Below, in pieces: positions 59,762-64,000 of a DNA stretch of 64,000 nt. Positions within the stretch are counted from its first letter, which is position 1. Each line of letters opens with the position of its first letter. Location: assembly GCA_013399015.1 (NCBI GenBank), contig VWZX01010538.1, positions 496,001 through 560,000 of the forward strand, read 5' to 3'. The DNA is from Galbula dea. Lineage: Eukaryota > Chordata > Aves > Piciformes > Galbulidae. A program made the position numbers and the translations under genes. Below the pieces are notes generated by a model. The model was not told the DNA's origin. It saw only the letters and a program-made list of their open reading frames with translations, and did not search any database.

Positions 59762-59805
59762 GAAATTAAATTTGTTGAATAGATTCACTATACTCCTTGT
59801 ATTTA

Positions 59806-59957
59806 GAGGTGGAAGCCCCATCCCTAGAAGCTTTTAAGACAAGGCTTGATGGGGCCCTGGGCAACCTGATCTAGTGGATGGTGTCCCTGCCAGGCAGGGG
59901 GGTTGGAACTAGATCTTTAAGGTCCCTTCCAACTCTGACAATTCTATGATTCTATAA
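59806..59957 (+). mobile_element. CR1 LINE 3' tail fragment
   Basis: CATCCCTAGAAGCTTTTAAG, GGCTTGATGGGGCCCTGGGC, GGGGGGTTGGAACTAGATC and a TTCTATGATTCTAT terminus mark a well-preserved CR1 end just beyond the MYOF poly(A) signals. Confidence 0.95.
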
Positions 59958-62900
59958 TCAAAACATAAGAGGATACAAAACCCAGATTCAACCCTTTTTT
60001 GAAATCTGATCTGCACAGGGGAAGTATTTCATATAGCCTGTCTCCTCTCCCTGGGCACAGTAAGGTATAACCTGCACTAAATATCAGGTTATGGTCTGGG
60101 ATTCCACCAGGAGGCGGAGGGCTAAAGCAGAAGCATCTCTCAACAGTTTCTGGTGCTTGAAATGTGGGAAATCTGCAGAAGAACATGAAATCAGCATTTT
60201 GTATGATTGTCACACTCTTGACTGGATGAATACTTCAGCTATTTTTAAAAATATGACAAAAATACCTGCAGGACTGAATTCCTCTTGAAAAATCTCTGTC
60301 ATTGCATTTAGTGGCACACTTAATGCTTTCTTAGAACACAGCACTGTGAAATAAGCATGCACTTGTCAGGCAAAATAAGTAAATTAGACTGACTTAATTC
60401 TCTTGAACAAGCTAGAGTAAAGGTATTACATGAAATCATTTCCAGAAGGTGAAGTCCCATTAGCTAGAGTGGAGCAAGCAGCAGTCATCCTGTCAAAAAG
60501 ATAACAACATCCTTATTTTTTGGTTGTTATAAAACTCTCAAGCATCTTGACCTATGGGCAAGAGCTCAGAGCTGGAACTAATCACCATCCCGATGGATTG
60601 TCCCTTCACTAATGATGAAACAGCACTCCAGAAATAGTTGGCAATTTGCATTAGCCAATGTTTGATCATCCACTATTAAAATCTGTCTCAGTCAATGCCA
60701 TAAATCTGGCAGATGGTAAAAATCACAGCAGCCTTATTTTAAGACAAGAAGATGTGTTACTTGTAAAGGTTGTAATTAGAAAGCACTTAGCGCTTTAAGA
60801 GCATTACCCAGAAAACAATTATGAAAGAGAGTACAAATCTGAGCAAGCCTGTTCACCTAGTATGTGAAGAGTGGCAGGTACTGCCCTCCTCAGTTGAGTT
60901 CATCCTCTTCCAGATGCGTTCTTATCCAAGCATGCATAGGCTTGTAGTTTCACTACAGTTAGGCAATGCTATTAAAAACATAAATGCAAAGTCTGAGAAG
61001 CCATTCTGTCTCCCAGCCTGCTCCAGTAACCAGCAAAAGAAAGCACATGTTCATAAGAAAGAAAATTTGATTGTTAGTATTTACATACAATGCTAGTCAA
61101 ATCTGTAATCCTGGTGTAACTGCTGTGCATGACCCCCAACATACAATAGCTTTTTGTGTAGGTCAAACAGTTTGCAAATATTTAGCCTTCTGTAGGGAAC
61201 AACTTTATGCTGTTCTTGTTCTGCATTGACTACTGGGGTATTGACTTTGGTCAGGACAGCTCTGTAGTGTTCCAGGTGCCAACAATTGATGCAAACATCC
61301 TGTGAGGCCACAGAAAAAAGAGCAGAATGGAGATGTGCCTGATATCAGTCTACCTTATAACAGAAAATTACTTAACTCTAGGAATTCCTCCTCCTAGGAG
61401 TTCACTTTGCCTAAACTGATAAAGACATGTTTTGGCCTGTGAGCTGATGGGGCCAGTTCAGCTGCACCCCTGCCACTGAGTGCCCAGTACACAGACTGCG
61501 TTTTGCGGAAAAGATAATCTGTGTCTAAAATGACTTCTCTGTTCTGGGAAAAGGAAGTGTTTGTTCGGTGAGGCTACCTTCTCTGCACCTTTTTGAATGA
61601 CATTTCTCATTCAAATATGAGATGTGAGCTGGCTGAAACAGCCAGGGAAAGGCTAGACCTAAACAGAAAGTACTTTTAACGAAACTAACTTGCCAGCAAG
61701 TAGGTCAGAGTCTTTCTGTCTCCCACATCATGTGGATTCAAACAACAGCAGCTGCACTCTTTGCATACATTCAGGTATCTAAGCAGCCTGTGATTTCTAT
61801 CAGTTGCTTTCTGTTGTTACCCTAAACCCTGACTGGTGGAATGGGTTATAAGGAGGTTAACAGCTACTGTCATGTACTTTACAACCAGACGTTGTACAAG
61901 AAAAAAACCATAATGTAGCTCAAGAGGAAAAACCTTCATCTAAACCAGCTCAGTGTAAATTATAGAGGCAGTAAACTCACCACCTACAAGCTGTTCTTGC
62001 ATTTCTTTGAACAACCACAAGATGACATCCCAAGTCTCACGTGTTCACAAAATCCGTCCAGTCCTTCTGTTTATTCCTATCCTACATACATCTCACATGT
62101 GGAGATGAACAACAAGATATATTTAATAGTTAAGGAAAACACAGTCCCATCGAAGTTCATTGCTTTGCACTTTGGTTTATTTTTCCAATACACTTAGTAT
62201 TTGGAAAGCACAGCTGCAAGTACCTTTGGGACCTGCCTATTATATACAAACAGAAAATGACTCCAAGTCTGGTCCCCACCAACTTTAATGCTGTTGTATA
62301 AGTAGGATCTCCACTCCATGCCACTAGAAGCCTAAACAGCTAGGTAACAACTTGAAAGCAGTACCAAAGAGTGAGACCATTTGGTGCTGAATCTTGTGTC
62401 AATTCTAGCTCAGCTAGTAAATAGCACACAGCTTTTTACACACTACTTACCATTGCTCAGAGTTGTATCTGTCAAGTAGATATCGACCTGAATTAGAAAG
62501 ACAGTTCTCTAAAGATGGAAAACTATAAAGTTATTTTTAAATCCATACACAGAAAAGAAATGGGAAAACACATGTCTGTCAAGTGTGACCACACTCAGAC
62601 CACGAAGCTACCCTCTGAAATGTTTGTCTTCTTTGTGACCTTTGCTGTGTTGTCTATTAGGTCTGCCACTGTGAGTAGCTCAGTATCAAACAGCAGTTAG
62701 AAAACTTATGAAGTTAGAGGCATCATCAAACACTGAACAATGAATAAAACAGAATATGTTAACAGTGTGTATCAACTGTAATACTCTTATGTTCAAACTT
62801 CATACTTGATTTTGCTACAGATCTTAAAAAAGGCGCATTCTAAGTGGGTAAGGATTCAAATGTGGACAATGAAAGTAATCACAAGCAAGCACATAGGATA

Positions 62901-64000
62901 ATGCTTCCTGTAGAAAAAAAGCTTAACATGTCAGCACTAGCCTGGAAAGTGACATAGTACCAGGAAAATAACAGATATCTAAAGTAAACTGCAGAGGTAG
63001 AGCACATGTAAGTCTGATGTCTTTCTTCAGGCAGAGCATATAATTTGTTTTAATAAGAACAAAGAAAAGCTGTAATACCTCCCTGTATTTCCATATGGGG
63101 ACATTACAAAATACACTAGCTCTTAATACTTCACAGCATCCCCTGCTCGAATCCCCAGAACAGTATTCCACTGACAGATAGTACTGTGCAACTGGGAGCA
63201 GGATTATAGACTCTCAGCTGTGAGAGATGTCCTTTCCAGCAGAATTCCCAAATTTTCTAGCCTTGAGTGCTCCTTACTACTCAAGTTATCAGCTAAAATA
63301 TATCATGAGGAAGTGATCTCTAAACATCATGGACTGGAGCTTCAGAGTTGCCATTCCAATAGGGCTATGGCTTCACAATGCATTGACATTACCATTACCA
63401 ACTTTAGATATTTATTCCTATTCATTACCATGCCCTTGACTAACAAAATCAGATTTAGAACAAAAGGAAACATCACAGTCTTCCTATACCTGTTCTCAAT
63501 TTCTTTTAGTGTAAGACTATTCTTTTCCTTGCTTTAAACCATAGTCCCATGGTATGTGGAAAGAAATCCTGGGTTATGGCCTTGAGAAGAATACCTTAAG
63601 CTGATGTAATCATCAAACAAAATATTCTCAAACCGAGTTGTCAGCAAGTTCCTTTGCCCCAACACTGGTTCAGGACTGCAGGCAGACACTCAGGAGGACA
63701 AGAATATAGCAACTGCACAGGAATGACATTCAGAAGAAATTATTTGCTTTTAGGAAGAGAAATACAATAGGGAAGATACAAATAAAAAGAAAATAGAAAT
63801 AAAAGTAACAAAAATGTACTTAGTCAACAGTCCACATATATACCAAAAAATGAGGCTGGATATTGCAAATATGACAACTTACCGGTCAAAGAATCCTTTA
63901 AGAAGCACCATACTTACTTAAAATGTATGATAAATATTAGCAGATGTTAAAACAAGGAAAGCTCTACTTAGTAGCCAAAAGTTAGGCATTACTATCGCGG
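59958..64000. other. Intergenic sequence downstream of MYOF; no gene recognised
   Basis: About 4 kb. Short ORFs on both strands have no recognised domain. One minus-strand frame at 61093-61311 has an acceptor-like upstream sequence (see findings). In human the next gene past the MYOF 3' end is CYP26A1, far away; nothing like a P450 is visible here. Confidence 0.65.

Larger units (their letters stand above)
58939..59800 (+). other. MYOF: MYOF 3' UTR (end approximate)
   Basis: Non-coding sequence after the stop, with AATAAA at 59504, 59549 and 59756, and T/G-rich stretches after the last two. The true cleavage site cannot be fixed from sequence alone; the UTR probably ends before the CR1 tail at 59806. 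Confidence 0.75.

Noticed and set aside
60091..60288. 65-codon plus-strand ORF with CLKCGKS segment
   Set aside because: Only two cysteines, no zinc-finger spacing and no splice or promoter context; regarded as chance.
1..64000. Search for a previously undescribed multi-gene system, CRISPR array, tRNA or viral insertion
   Set aside because: The window is one vertebrate gene with CR1 repeats; no regularly spaced repeats, cloverleaf RNA or viral gene set were seen.

Overview
The window is vertebrate nuclear DNA, most likely from a bird. It has AT-rich introns with GT-AG splicing and at least seven fragments of CR1 non-LTR retrotransposons, several carrying the avian/reptilian CR1 3' tail that ends in TTCTATG-type repeats. 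The introns are compact. A run of Ns inside one CR1 copy shows that this is a draft assembly. No prokaryotic features, tRNA, rRNA or CRISPR array were seen.

One gene fills almost the whole window: MYOF (myoferlin), on the + strand. Reading GT-AG boundaries with matching phase gives 51 coding exons from 7077 to 58938. They join into one open frame of 1,979 codons plus stop, entered by the last base of a split codon. The first complete codon matches about residue 80 of human myoferlin as I remember it (2,061 aa, 54 exons), so exons 4 to 54 are here and exons 1 to 3 lie upstream. The order is: end of C2A (7077-8559), acidic linker (10718-10878), C2B (11381-14806), FerI (15260-15375), C2C (15612-18779), an alternative 39-nt exon (20987-21025), FerA (about 25865-29027), FerB (about 30056-31353), the nested DysF region (32739-37756), C2D (38791-42457), C2E (42603-44527), a linker with a 12-nt microexon (48193-48204), C2F (50568-52419), C2G (54053-56501), and a C-terminal membrane anchor (58298-58938). 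The 3' UTR follows, with three AATAAA signals between 59504 and 59761.

Positions 1-7076 look like intron 3, with one CR1 scrap. Beyond the MYOF 3' UTR a CR1 tail (59806-59957) is followed by about 4 kb in which I recognise no gene.

The window does not show a new multi-gene system. The observations most worth following up are two unannotated, in-frame candidate microexons in MYOF (35857-35880 in the DysF region; 47529-47549 in the C2E-C2F linker), a decayed reverse-strand coding-like stretch in intron 30 (about 38282-38690), and a cluster of inverted repeats in intron 26 (34258-34532). Exon coordinates were worked out by hand from splice motifs, phase and remembered homology, not by alignment software.
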